DNA of 9,039 bases. Source: Oscillospiraceae bacterium. Lineage in GTDB: Bacteria; Bacillota_A; Clostridia; Oscillospirales; Oscillospiraceae. The translations under genes were made by a program, and so were the position numbers. The notes under the pieces are model-generated. The model was not told where the DNA came from. It ran no database searches and saw only the letters and a list, made by a program, of their open reading frames with translations. The first letter of the stretch is position 1. The number at the start of each line of letters is the position of its first letter. Shown piece after piece: positions 1-6,645 of this stretch. The DNA lies in the NCBI GenBank assembly GCA_017936985.1, contig JAGBEM010000233.1:1-9039 (forward strand), written 5' to 3'.

Positions 1-786
1 GGTATCAAAAACGATTCCATGGCCAGCTACAGTCCCTATCTGCAGAATGTGACCACCGTATTCATGCTGCTGTTCGGCATCAATTTCAGCTGTTACTACC
101 TGCTTCTGCTGCGGCAGTTTAAAAGCGTTTTCAAAGACGAAGAGCTGCGGCTGTACCTTCTGATCGTGGCAGGCAGCATCGGATTGATCGTATGGAATTT
201 GTGGGGCACCTACGGTTCCTTTGCAGAAACCCTGCGCCATGCCGCTTTCCAAGTTTCCAGCATCATTACAACGACCGGCTTCGCCACCACAGATTTTGAC
301 CTGTGGCCAAGCTTTTCTAAGGCGATCCTGGTCAGCTTGATGCTCATCGGTGCCTGCGCAGGCTCCACCGGCGGCGGCATCAAGGTCGCCCGGGTGCTGC
401 TGCTGTTTAAAAGCCTGCGGCGCAATATCCGCCAGGTTCTGTACCCCAACAAGGTCCAGGTGGTCCGCAACAGCGGCCGGGTGGTGGAGGAATCCGTTCT
501 GGATACCACCAACGCTTACCTTGCCGCCTATGTTGTGATCATCATCGTCAGCGCCATCCTTATTTCCCTGGACGGCTTCTCTCTGGGAACCAATCTGACG
601 GCGGTGCTTGCCTGCTTCAATAACATCGGCCCGGGTCTGGAACTGGTAGGTCCCACCGGTAACTTCAGTGCTTTCAGTGATTTTTCCAAGGTGATCCTGT
701 CCATCGATATGCTGGCAGGCCGCCTGGAGATCTTCCCCATTCTGGTGCTGCTTTCCAGAAGCACCTGGAAGCATAGATTCAAGTAA
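1..786 (+). CDS. trkH: TrkH/KtrB-family potassium uptake subunit, C-terminal part (5' end outside window)
   Basis: This is the C-terminal 261 residues of a K+-translocating membrane subunit of the Trk/Ktr type, which works with a cytoplasmic TrkA/KtrA nucleotide-binding regulator. The frame is open to base 1, so the ATG at 19 is internal; family members are about 450-490 residues, so roughly the first 45% is missing. The third pore loop is visible as TTTGFATT (visible residues 90-97). The glycine-rich GSTGGGIKVAR segment, the intramembrane gating loop of this family, follows at 121-131. The fourth pore loop, NNIGPG, is at 207-212, and the conserved MLAGRLEIFP of the last helix is at 237-246. 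The glycines that form the selectivity filter are intact in both visible loops. No regulator gene lies downstream; the next gene is convergent. TrkH and KtrB cannot be told apart from this half. Family assignment is secure. Confidence 0.93.
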   Translation, partial: GIKNDSMASYSPYLQNVTTVFMLLFGINFSCYYLLLLRQFKSVFKDEELRLYLLIVAGSIGLIVWNLWGTYGSFAETLRHAAFQVSSIITTTGFATTDFDLWPSFSKAILVSLMLIGACAGSTGGGIKVARVLLLFKSLRRNIRQVLYPNKVQVVRNSGRVVEESVLDTTNAYLAAYVVIIIVSAILISLDGFSLGTNLTAVLACFNNIGPGLELVGPTGNFSAFSDFSKVILSIDMLAGRLEIFPILVLLSRSTWKHRFK

Positions 787-817
787 AAAACAGGACGCTT
801 TCGCATCCTGTTTTTTT
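787..817. terminator. Bidirectional intrinsic terminator between convergent genes
   Basis: Stem AACAGGA (789-795) pairs with TCCTGTT (806-812), with a small inner GC pair and a TTTC tetraloop. It is flanked by an A-run (785-790) on the left and a T-run (811-817) on the right, so it can terminate transcription from both sides. It serves the potassium-transporter gene on plus and the DUF1846 gene on minus. The TAA of the first gene (784-786) lies in the A-run and the TAA of the second (816-818) in the T-run. Confidence 0.9.
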
Positions 818-2282
818 ATGCCTTATACCTGGGCTCGCAGGTCAGATTGATGCCCAAACGCTTGAATGTCTTTTCATCCACCGATGACAAGATCACAGAA
901 GAATGGACCTCGCAGCCCCGGAGCTTGCTCAGCTGCTCCATGGCCAATTCTGCCGTAGGATTGGTGGCAGCACTGATAGACAGTGCGATCAGCGTTTCAT
1001 CGGTATGCAGCCGGGGGTTACGGTTGCCCAGATGATCCACCTTCAAATGCTGGATCGGATCAATGGCCAGCGGCGAGATCAGATGCAGCTCGTCAGGCAT
1101 ACCGCAAATGGCCTTGAGGGCATTCAGCAGCAGTGCTGCGGAGGCCCCCAAAAGATCCGTCGTCTTACCGGTAACGATCCGACCGTCCGGCAGTTCCATA
1201 GCCGCTGCAGGCCGTCCGGTCTGCTCAGCACGCTGCAGCGCAGCAGCAACCACTTTCCGGGCAGACACATCCACACCGGCCTTTTTCATCAAAAGCTCCA
1301 GCTTCAGGACCACATCATCGCCGGTCTTTCCCTTTTTCTGGTCGCACAAGGCATCGTAATACCTTCTGATGATCTCCTGGCAGGAAGCCTCCCGGACAGC
1401 CCCATCGTCCACAATGCAGTTACCTACCATGTTGACGCCCATATCCGTGGGGGATTTGTAGGGGCACTGCCCTAAGATCCGCTCAAAGATGGCTACCAGC
1501 ACAGGGAACGCCTCCACATCCCGGTTGTAATTCACGGTCGTCTGGCCGTAGGCTTCCAGGTGAAACGGATCAATCATATTCACATCACTGAGGTCTGCCG
1601 TTGCTGCCTCATAGGCCAGATTGACCGGATGGTTCAGCGCCAAATTCCACACCGGGAAGGTCTCAAATTTCGCATAGCCGGCCTTAACGCCCCGCTTATG
1701 CTCATGATACAGCTGGCTTAAGCAGGTAGCCAGCTTGCCGCTGCCGGGACCCGGCGCGGTAACCACTACCAGCTCCCGGGTAGTCTCGATATAATCATTG
1801 CGGCCGTAGCCATCGTCGCTGACGATATAGGAAATATTGGAAGGATACCCCTCAATGGCATAGTGCCGGTATACCCGGACACCTATTCCCTCCAGCCGGG
1901 CCTGAAATGCCTTGGCTGCCGCCTGTTCATTGAACCGGGTCAGCACAACGCTGGAAACGTACAGTCCCAAGCCCCGGAAAATATCGATCAGCCGGAGCAC
2001 ATCCACATCATAGGTGATGCCCAGATCGCCCCGAACCTTATTTTTCTCAATATCGCCGGCATTGATGGCAATGACCATCTCCACCTGATCTTTCAGCTGC
2101 AGCAGCATCCGCAGCTTGCTGTCCGGCTGAAAACCGGGCAAAACTCTTGCCGCATGATAGTCATCATACAGCTTGCCGCCAAATTCCAGATACAGCTTGC
2201 CGCCGAATTTAGCCAGCCGCTGCCGGATATGCTCAGACTGGGTCTGCAGATACTTTTCGTTATCAAAGCCCGGATGGGACAT
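816..2282 (-). CDS. DUF1846 (UPF0371) family protein
   Basis: The 488-residue product matches the DUF1846/UPF0371 family over its whole length; that family is typically about 490-500 residues. It is soluble, with no signal peptide or membrane segment, and is expected in the cytoplasm; the function is not established. Recognisable family features are LEFGGKLYDDYHAARVLPGF (residues 32-51), a glycine-rich, P-loop-like APGPGSGKLATC (176-187), and NPVNLAYEAA-like and DMGVNMVG (280-287) segments. The glycine-rich loop is not a textbook Walker A motif because the Ser/Thr after Lys is Leu. I chose ATG at 2282 rather than an upstream ATG at 2408: the protein begins MSHPGFDNEKYLQ as expected for the family, an AGAGG ribosome binding site sits 8 bases before it, and the 42 extra residues are low-quality sequence lying across the promoter. 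The gene is monocistronic, divergent from lrgAB, and ends in a shared terminator. Confidence 0.92.
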   Translation of the reverse strand: MSHPGFDNEKYLQTQSEHIRQRLAKFGGKLYLEFGGKLYDDYHAARVLPGFQPDSKLRMLLQLKDQVEMVIAINAGDIEKNKVRGDLGITYDVDVLRLIDIFRGLGLYVSSVVLTRFNEQAAAKAFQARLEGIGVRVYRHYAIEGYPSNISYIVSDDGYGRNDYIETTRELVVVTAPGPGSGKLATCLSQLYHEHKRGVKAGYAKFETFPVWNLALNHPVNLAYEAATADLSDVNMIDPFHLEAYGQTTVNYNRDVEAFPVLVAIFERILGQCPYKSPTDMGVNMVGNCIVDDGAVREASCQEIIRRYYDALCDQKKGKTGDDVVLKLELLMKKAGVDVSARKVVAAALQRAEQTGRPAAAMELPDGRIVTGKTTDLLGASAALLLNALKAICGMPDELHLISPLAIDPIQHLKVDHLGNRNPRLHTDETLIALSISAATNPTAELAMEQLSKLRGCEVHSSVILSSVDEKTFKRLGINLTCEPRYKA

Positions 2283-2290
2283 AGTCAGCA

Positions 2291-2295
2291 CCTCT
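2291..2295 (-). promoter_or_regulatory. Ribosome binding site fixing the DUF1846 start
   Basis: On the minus strand, AGAGG (within GGAAAGAGGTG) lies 8 bases before the ATG at 2282. This supports that start over the longer reading from 2408. Confidence 0.8.
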
Positions 2296-2322
2296 TTCCC
2301 GACGAAAATCAACATACGATAT

Positions 2323-2351
2323 ATTTTACCGCATAATGATCCAAATAGCAA
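2323..2351 (-). promoter_or_regulatory. Probable sigma-A promoter of the DUF1846 gene
   Basis: Read on the minus strand, -35 TTGCTA (2351-2346) and -10 TAAAAT (2328-2323) are separated by exactly 17 bases. Transcription would begin near 2316, giving a leader of about 34 bases that carries the ribosome binding site. The upstream in-frame ATG at 2408 would lie outside the transcript. Confidence 0.65.
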
Positions 2352-2395
2352 GGAATTTGACAAGATTTTTTGAAACAGGTGCTTTATTAGATCCA

Positions 2396-2424
2396 TTGAC
2401 TTTTCCACATTGCACCATTATAAT
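2396..2424 (+). promoter_or_regulatory. Strong sigma-A promoter of lrgAB
   Basis: -35 TTGACT (2396-2401) and a perfect -10 TATAAT (2419-2424) are 17 bases apart, close to ideal. The start of transcription is expected around 2431, leaving a leader of about 32 bases. I see no clear operator repeat, so regulation, if any, is not visible here. Confidence 0.85.
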
Positions 2425-2448
2425 CCATTTTATACGAAAATTCTTTCC

Positions 2449-2454
2449 AGGAGG
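2449..2454 (+). promoter_or_regulatory. Ribosome binding site deciding the lrgA start
   Basis: AGGAGG lies 2 bases from the TTG at 2457 but 8 bases from the TTG at 2463. Only the second spacing is workable, so the protein should begin MKFLRQ rather than two residues earlier. Confidence 0.8.
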
Positions 2455-2462
2455 CGTTGTTT

Positions 2463-2828
2463 TTGAAGTTTTTACGCCAGGCGGCGATCATCATCCTGTT
2501 TTCCTTGCTGGGTGAATTGTGCCGTTTTTTGATCCCCTTCCCCATCCCTGCCGCCATTTACGGCATGGTGCTTCTGTTTGCCGCATTGGCACTGAAGATC
2601 CTGAAGCTTCCGGCAGTCAAGGATGCAGGAAGTTTTCTGACCGGCATTTTGCCGGTGCTGTTCGTTGCGCCCTGTGTGAATCTGCTTTCCTGCTGGGATG
2701 CGCTGCGCAGTGCGCTCTTGCCCATCGTGATCATCATGGTGGGCACCACTGTTCTGGTCTTTGCAGCAGCCGGTCTTGTGACCCAGTGGATCCTGAAGCG
2801 CAGAAAAGGAGGTAAGGACAATGGATGA
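2463..2828 (+). CDS. lrgA: CidA/LrgA family membrane protein (TTG start)
   Basis: This small inner-membrane protein of 121 residues has about four hydrophobic segments (roughly 5-24, 29-47, 57-75 and 85-110), followed by a basic tail KRRKGGK. The family mark PFPIPAAIYGMVLLF (residues 25-39) corresponds to the PIPGxxxG region of CidA/LrgA proteins, and LPVLFVAPCVNLL (63-75) to their second conserved block. The start is TTG at 2463, chosen on ribosome-binding-site spacing. The last 8 bases overlap the start of lrgB, so the two are translationally coupled, as is usual for this pair. LrgA/CidA proteins are described as holin-like regulators of murein hydrolase activity and autolysis in staphylococci, and homologous pairs as pyruvate transporters in Bacillus and Streptococcus mutans. 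No LytST-type two-component regulator is in the window. Family call firm, physiological role open. Confidence 0.88.
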   Translation: MKFLRQAAIIILFSLLGELCRFLIPFPIPAAIYGMVLLFAALALKILKLPAVKDAGSFLTGILPVLFVAPCVNLLSCWDALRSALLPIVIIMVGTTVLVFAAAGLVTQWILKRRKGGKDNG

Positions 2829-3513
2829 TTTCATCTCCGGAAGCACCTTTTTTTATGTAATGCTGACCCTGACTGTCTTCGGCATCGGCAGCATCTGCCA
2901 GAAAAAAGGAAAATTGGCGATCTTGAATCCGCTGCTAATCGCATCCTTCCTCGTTATCCTCTTTTTGCAGCTGTTTGACATTCCCAACGAAGCCTATCAG
3001 GCTGGCTGCCAGATTTTGAACTGGCTGATCACCCCGGCAACCATCTGCCTGTCTATTTCCTTTTACGAGCAATTCCAGCGGCTTAAAAAAGAGCTTGGCG
3101 CCATCTGCATCGGCGTTGTAGCCGGCACTGTATGCAGCCTTGGCTCTGTGTATCTTTTATGCCTGGCTTTTGGGTTGGATCAGGCCATTACTATGTCCCT
3201 GCTGCCCAAAAGCGTCACCACCGCTATCGGCTCGGCGCTGAGCCAGGAGCTGGGGGGCATTGCCGCCATCACCACCGCTGTGATCGTGATCACCGGTGTT
3301 CTGGGCAGTATTCTGGGGCCGGCGCTGTGCAAGCTGCTGCGGATCACAGAACCGGTGGCCCAAGGCGTAGCTTTTGGTACAGCCTCCCATGTCATCGGTA
3401 CTACAAAAGCCCTACAGCTGAGCGAGCTGGCCGGCGCCGTCAGCAGCTTCTCTCTGACCTTTGCCGGTCTTGTGACCGCTGTTCTGCTGTCTATCCTGGC
3501 GCAGTTTATTTAG
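2821..3513 (+). CDS. lrgB: LrgB/CidB family membrane protein
   Basis: The 230-residue polytopic membrane protein is close to the usual LrgB/CidB length of about 230. Two family signatures are clear: LLPKSVTTAIG (residues 127-137; PKSVTT is the hallmark) and FGTASHVIGTTKAL (185-198; the GTASHxxGT block). Hydrophobic segments cover most of the chain, including about 11-25, 34-53, 64-80, 93-117, 145-170 and 207-228. The ATG at 2821 follows AAGGAGGT (2806-2813) with a 7-base gap and overlaps the end of lrgA by 8 bases. LrgB is thought to form the membrane complex with LrgA; in the pyruvate-transport reading both subunits are needed. A strong terminator follows directly, so the pair forms a closed two-gene operon. 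Confidence 0.92.
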   Translation: MDDFISGSTFFYVMLTLTVFGIGSICQKKGKLAILNPLLIASFLVILFLQLFDIPNEAYQAGCQILNWLITPATICLSISFYEQFQRLKKELGAICIGVVAGTVCSLGSVYLLCLAFGLDQAITMSLLPKSVTTAIGSALSQELGGIAAITTAVIVITGVLGSILGPALCKLLRITEPVAQGVAFGTASHVIGTTKALQLSELAGAVSSFSLTFAGLVTAVLLSILAQFI

Positions 3514-3522
3514 GCTCTTCCC

Positions 3523-3556
3523 AAAAGCGACTGGTTTGTTCACCGGTCGCTTTTTT
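3523..3556 (+). terminator. Intrinsic terminator of the lrgAB operon
   Basis: A 13-bp stem (3523-3535 with 3542-3554, one T-G pair) includes the GC-rich GCGAC/GTCGC core. The loop has 6 bases (3536-3541) and the T-run is at 3551-3556. It starts 10 bases after the lrgB stop codon. Confidence 0.92.
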
Positions 3557-3558
3557 CC

Positions 3559-3587
3559 TTGTTTTTACTGTAGCAGCGTGCTATAAT
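3559..3587 (+). promoter_or_regulatory. Promoter of the DUF5058-M20 peptidase operon (extended -10)
   Basis: A perfect -10 TATAAT (3582-3587) is preceded by TGC, giving an extended -10 (TGnTATAAT). A weaker -35 TTGTTT (3559-3564) lies at the ideal 17-base spacing. The -35 begins 3 bases after the T-run of the lrgB terminator. Transcription should start near 3594, just ahead of the ribosome binding site. Confidence 0.8.
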
Positions 3588-3604
3588 AGACCCATCTTTT
3601 TTCC

Positions 3605-3610
3605 GGAGGT
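3605..3610 (+). promoter_or_regulatory. Ribosome binding site fixing the DUF5058 start
   Basis: GGAGGT lies 7 bases before the ATG at 3618. The frame stays open upstream to 3132 through lrgB, but that part is an out-of-frame reading of lrgB and lies upstream of the promoter. Confidence 0.85.
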
Positions 3611-3617
3611 GTTTTCC

Positions 3618-4424
3618 ATGGAATTCAGTGTCAACCACCCTGCCCTGTTCGTCATTGTTGCACTGCTGGTAGCCGTTGTACTGGGACAGTCCGTGTACTT
3701 CCTGGTGAAGGCTCTGAAGCGAAGCAAGGAACTGGGTATGGACCAGAAGAAGATCCGTAAAACTATCAAAACTGCCGCAATTTTCACCATCGCTCCGGCA
3801 GTGGCCATCGTCATCAGTGTCATCACGCTGAGCAAAAAGCTGGGTCTTCCCCTGCCCTGGCTGCGGCTTTCCGTGGTTGGCTCCATGAGCTACGAGACCA
3901 TTGCCGCCAGCAACGCTCTGGAAGCCATGAAGCAATCCTTAGGCTCTGACATTGCCCTGACCGCCCAACAGTATCTAAATGTCACGCTGGTCATGACCAT
4001 TTCCATCATGATGGGCATCTGGCTGGTGCCGGTCATCGGCAAAAAGCTCCAAAGCGGTATGACAAGCCTCGGTAAACGGGATGCCAAATGGGCAGACATT
4101 TTCCAGAGCGCCCTGTTTATCGGCATGATCTCCGCATTCTTGGGCTTTGTGTTCTGCGATATTTCCCGGCTGTGGGATCCTTCCTCACGCTTTATCACCG
4201 AAACCGTGATGGAAAACGGTGCTGAGGTAGAAAAGCAGATCGCCGTATCCGCCACTTCCGGTCTGATCCCGGTATGCGTCATGGCAGTGTCCGCTATTGT
4301 CATGGTAGTCTGCGGACTTTTGATGCGCAAACCCAAGCTGAAGTGGCTCAGCGAATACGCCCTGCCCATCTCTTTGGTTCTGGGTATGGCTGCTGCCATT
4401 CCTATCACCGCATGGCTCGGTTAA
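3618..4424 (+). CDS. DUF5058 family integral membrane protein
   Basis: The 268-residue membrane protein matches, from memory, the DUF5058 family of Firmicutes, with a typical opening (FSVNHPALFVIV, then a QSVYFLVKALKR helix end). About six hydrophobic helices are visible: 8-31, 52-71, 120-141, 162-181, 213-235 and 246-267. A basic loop (KALKRSKELG through KKIRKTIK, 31-51) should face the cytoplasm. Between helices 2 and 3 lies a less hydrophobic segment with GSMSYETIAASNALEA (88-103). A charged loop (193-207) separates helices 4 and 5. There is no ATP-binding domain and no substrate-binding lipoprotein in the operon, so if it transports it would be a secondary carrier. It is the first gene of a three-gene operon with a second membrane protein and an M20 peptidase, which suggests uptake of a substrate that the peptidase cleaves. 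Function is inferred from context only. Confidence 0.82.
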   Translation: MEFSVNHPALFVIVALLVAVVLGQSVYFLVKALKRSKELGMDQKKIRKTIKTAAIFTIAPAVAIVISVITLSKKLGLPLPWLRLSVVGSMSYETIAASNALEAMKQSLGSDIALTAQQYLNVTLVMTISIMMGIWLVPVIGKKLQSGMTSLGKRDAKWADIFQSALFIGMISAFLGFVFCDISRLWDPSSRFITETVMENGAEVEKQIAVSATSGLIPVCVMAVSAIVMVVCGLLMRKPKLKWLSEYALPISLVLGMAAAIPITAWLG

Positions 4425-4430
4425 GGAGGT
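4423..4430 (+). promoter_or_regulatory. Ribosome binding site deciding the start of the second membrane gene
   Basis: AAGGAGGT overlaps the TAA of the DUF5058 gene and lies 7 bases before the ATG at 4438. An in-frame GTG at 4429 falls inside this site and is therefore not the start. Confidence 0.85.
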
Positions 4431-4437
4431 GCGAACG

Positions 4438-5103
4438 ATGAAAAAGAATCTGTCTTACATGGACTCTGTCCACCGGGACGGCCGGATCTGGAATCTGTCC
4501 GTTATGGTTCTGTTGCTGGCTTTCCCTGTCACCCTCGCCATTTTGTTCGGTGTTTCCCCCGACTGGGGCGCACTGGGACTGGGCCTCGTGGCTACCGCTC
4601 CCATGTACTGGGCGGTTGGCGCCATCGAAACCGTCACCTTCGTTCCCATGCTGGGTGCCGGCGGCTCTTACTTAAGCTTTGTGACCGGTAATATTTCCAA
4701 TCTGAAGCTGCCCTGCGCGCTGAACGCTCTGGAGCAAAATGAAGTCAGCGCCAACTCTGAAGAGGGCGAGGTCATTTCCACCATCGCCATCGCAACCTCC
4801 AGCATCGTCACCACCGCAATTATCATCATCGGTGTCATTCTGATCGTGCCGCTGACCCCTGTGCTCCAGGCGCCGGTGCTGCAGCCTGCCTTTGAGCAGA
4901 TCCTGCCCGCGCTCTTCGGGGGCCTGGGCGTGGCCTTTGTTTCCAAGAACTGGAAGCTGGCACTGGCTCCCATCGGTCTAATGCTGGTGCTGTTCATCTT
5001 CATTCCCGCTTTGGATTCCGGCACTGTGGGCATCATGGTTCCGGTATCTGCCCTATTTACCATCGCCATCGGTCGGATCTTGTACAAGAGAGGAGTGCTG
5101 TAA
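4438..5103 (+). CDS. Unrecognised integral membrane protein, partner of DUF5058
   Basis: I do not recognise a named family for this 221-residue protein. It has an N-terminal hydrophilic stretch (1-16), strong hydrophobic segments at about 17-38, 44-64, 113-138, 155-170, 174-191 and 195-214, and a short basic tail (KRGVL). The central stretch between helices 2 and 3 carries GAGGSYLSFVTGNISN (73-88) and then CALNALEQNEV (93-103), with an acidic EEGE (108-111). Its place and content resemble the GS...NALE segment of the DUF5058 protein before it. It begins 13 bases after that gene, and its stop codon directly abuts the ATG of the M20 peptidase, so all three are one operon and probably made in fixed ratio. 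The likely role is the second subunit of a heteromeric transporter or channel; this is inference from size, topology and spacing. Confidence 0.75.
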   Translation: MKKNLSYMDSVHRDGRIWNLSVMVLLLAFPVTLAILFGVSPDWGALGLGLVATAPMYWAVGAIETVTFVPMLGAGGSYLSFVTGNISNLKLPCALNALEQNEVSANSEEGEVISTIAIATSSIVTTAIIIIGVILIVPLTPVLQAPVLQPAFEQILPALFGGLGVAFVSKNWKLALAPIGLMLVLFIFIPALDSGTVGIMVPVSALFTIAIGRILYKRGVL

Positions 5104-6537
5104 ATGGTCGGCTATCTCATTTTGGGCATCGTTGCGTTTTTTTTGGCAGTGATCCTGATCCGCACACTGGCCTTTCGGCCCAAGGCGCAGCCTTCTGTGG
5201 ACGAGAAACAGCTCTCCTTTGATCGGGATGCTTCCATCCAGTCTCTTGCCCAACTGGTCCAGTGCAAAACCGTTTCCTATAACGATAAGCAGTTGGAAGA
5301 TGACGCAGAATTTAAAAAGCTCATCTCCCTGCTTCCCGGACTGTACCCCCGGGTTTTTGACATCTGCTCCATGAACCAGCTTCCCGACCGGGCGCTACTG
5401 TTGCGCTGGCCCGGCAAGTCCGACAAAGCCCCTGTGGTTCTGATGGCCCACTATGATGTGGTTCCCGTGGACGAAGCCAATTGGGACAAGCCCCCCTTCG
5501 CTGCTGTTATTGAAGACGGCGTCATGTGGGGCCGCGGCACACTGGACACCAAGGCCACCTTCAACGCCATTTTCTCCGCTGCCAACCACCTGATCGGCAA
5601 GGGCTTCCGCCCGGAAAATGACATTTACTTCGCCTTCTCCGGCGGTGAGGAAGTCAATGGTCAGGGCGCTGTGAACATCGTCAACTGGTTCATCGACCAC
5701 CATATCCAGCCTGCCCTGGTGGTGGATGAAGGCGGCGCAGTTGTGGAAAATGTCTTCCCCGGCGTCAAAGCGCCCTGCGGTCTGATCGGCATCGCGGAAA
5801 AGGGCATGATCAATGCTCAGTTCCATACCGTATCCAACGGCGGCCACGCCTCCGCCCCCAAGCCCCACACCCCTGTTGGCATATTGTCCGCTGTCTGCAA
5901 AAAGGTGGAAGACCACCCCTTCAAAATGCACATTACCAAGCCTGTCCGGGAAATGTTCGATACCCTGGGCCGCCACTCCACCTTCCTGTACCGGATGATC
6001 TTTGCCAATCTCTGGTGTTTTGGCTGGGTGCTGGATCTGCTGGGAAAAACCTCCGGCGGTGAAATGAACGCTTTGCTTCGCACCACCGTAGCCTTCACCC
6101 AGATGGAAGGCAGCCCTGCCCGGAATGTGATCCCCACAGAAGCTCGGATGGTAGCCAATATGCGCTTAAACCCTGACGACAGCGTAAAATCCGCCCTTGG
6201 CTACCTGCGCAAAACCGCAAAGAACGATGCTGTCACCATCTCGGCTTTGGAATCTTTCGAGCCCAGTCCCATTTCTGAGACCGGCTGTGACGCCTGGGAT
6301 AAGGTAGCCGCCGCCGTAGCCGGCACCTGGCCCGGTTGTATCGTTTCCCCTTACCTGATGGTCCAGTGCTCTGACTCCCGTCACTACGGCAAGATCTCCA
6401 ACCATGTCTACCGGTTCTCCGCCATGGATCTGACCAGCGCAGAGCGTGCCACCATTCACGGCAATAATGAGCGGATCCGTCTGGAAACCATCGGCAAAGC
6501 TGTGGAATTCTACATCCGACTGATGAAGCAGTGCTGA
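5104..6537 (+). CDS. Membrane-anchored M20 family metallopeptidase (Cps1/PM20D1-like)
   Basis: This 477-residue zinc-type amidohydrolase has a single N-terminal membrane anchor (residues 2-24). The M20 active-site set is complete: MAHYDVVPV (metal ligand H116, D118), GRGTLDTK (bridging D148), GGEE (catalytic base E182, ligand E183), VVDEGG (ligand D208) and IHGNNERI (last ligand H452). The lid/dimerisation domain contains NGGHAS (245-250). CSDSRHY (422-428) precedes the C-terminal histidine, and the PPFAAVIEDGVMWGRGT spacing resembles yeast Cps1 and animal PM20D1 more than DapE, ArgE or PepV. Such enzymes cleave dipeptides or N-acyl amino acids. Basic residues R20, R25 and K27 after the anchor, with none before it, suggest the catalytic domain faces the cytoplasm. 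AGGAG (5091-5095) lies 8 bases before the ATG, which abuts the previous stop codon. It is the last gene of the operon. The substrate cannot be read from sequence. Confidence 0.92.
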   Translation: MVGYLILGIVAFFLAVILIRTLAFRPKAQPSVDEKQLSFDRDASIQSLAQLVQCKTVSYNDKQLEDDAEFKKLISLLPGLYPRVFDICSMNQLPDRALLLRWPGKSDKAPVVLMAHYDVVPVDEANWDKPPFAAVIEDGVMWGRGTLDTKATFNAIFSAANHLIGKGFRPENDIYFAFSGGEEVNGQGAVNIVNWFIDHHIQPALVVDEGGAVVENVFPGVKAPCGLIGIAEKGMINAQFHTVSNGGHASAPKPHTPVGILSAVCKKVEDHPFKMHITKPVREMFDTLGRHSTFLYRMIFANLWCFGWVLDLLGKTSGGEMNALLRTTVAFTQMEGSPARNVIPTEARMVANMRLNPDDSVKSALGYLRKTAKNDAVTISALESFEPSPISETGCDAWDKVAAAVAGTWPGCIVSPYLMVQCSDSRHYGKISNHVYRFSAMDLTSAERATIHGNNERIRLETIGKAVEFYIRLMKQC

Positions 6538-6556
6538 GCCGCTATACAAAAATCCT

Positions 6557-6594
6557 ACACCGGGATGTGTCTAAGACGCATCCCGGTGTTTTAC
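6557..6594 (+). terminator. Intrinsic terminator of the DUF5058-M20 operon
   Basis: A 14-bp stem (6557-6570 with 6576-6589) has an ACACCGGGATG/CATCCCGGTGT core, one T-G pair and a 5-base loop. A short T-run follows (6589-6592). The hairpin is very stable but the T-run is modest, so some read-through is possible. Confidence 0.85.
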
Positions 6595-6616
6595 GGAAAC
6601 TGACAAATAATATAGA

Positions 6617-6645
6617 TTGCTTTTTCTTTAGATCTGTGCTAGAAT
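6617..6645 (+). promoter_or_regulatory. Promoter of the sugar kinase-ROK operon (extended -10)
   Basis: -35 TTGCTT (6617-6622) and -10 TAGAAT (6640-6645) have a 17-base spacer, and TGC before the -10 makes it an extended -10. Transcription should begin near 6651-6653. Confidence 0.75.

Noticed and set aside
2166..2211. Near-perfect tandem repeat with 24-base period
   Set aside because: It encodes two FGGKLY copies 8 residues apart inside DUF1846. The second lies in a block conserved in the family, so this looks like ordinary protein sequence rather than a mobile or regulatory repeat.
2357..2388. Second possible plus-strand promoter with a perfect TTGACA (2357-2362)
   Set aside because: The nearest -10-like sequence (TTTATT, 2383-2388) is 20 bases away, too far. 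The TTGACT-17-TATAAT just downstream is much better.
2283..2408. N-terminal extension of the DUF1846 protein by 42 residues from an ATG at 2408
   Set aside because: The family start and an AGAGG site at the right distance support 2282, and the extension would run across the gene's own promoter.
3132..3617. Long upstream extension of the DUF5058 frame through lrgB
   Set aside because: It is an out-of-frame reading of lrgB, lies before the promoter, and has no ribosome binding site; the product begins properly at 3618.
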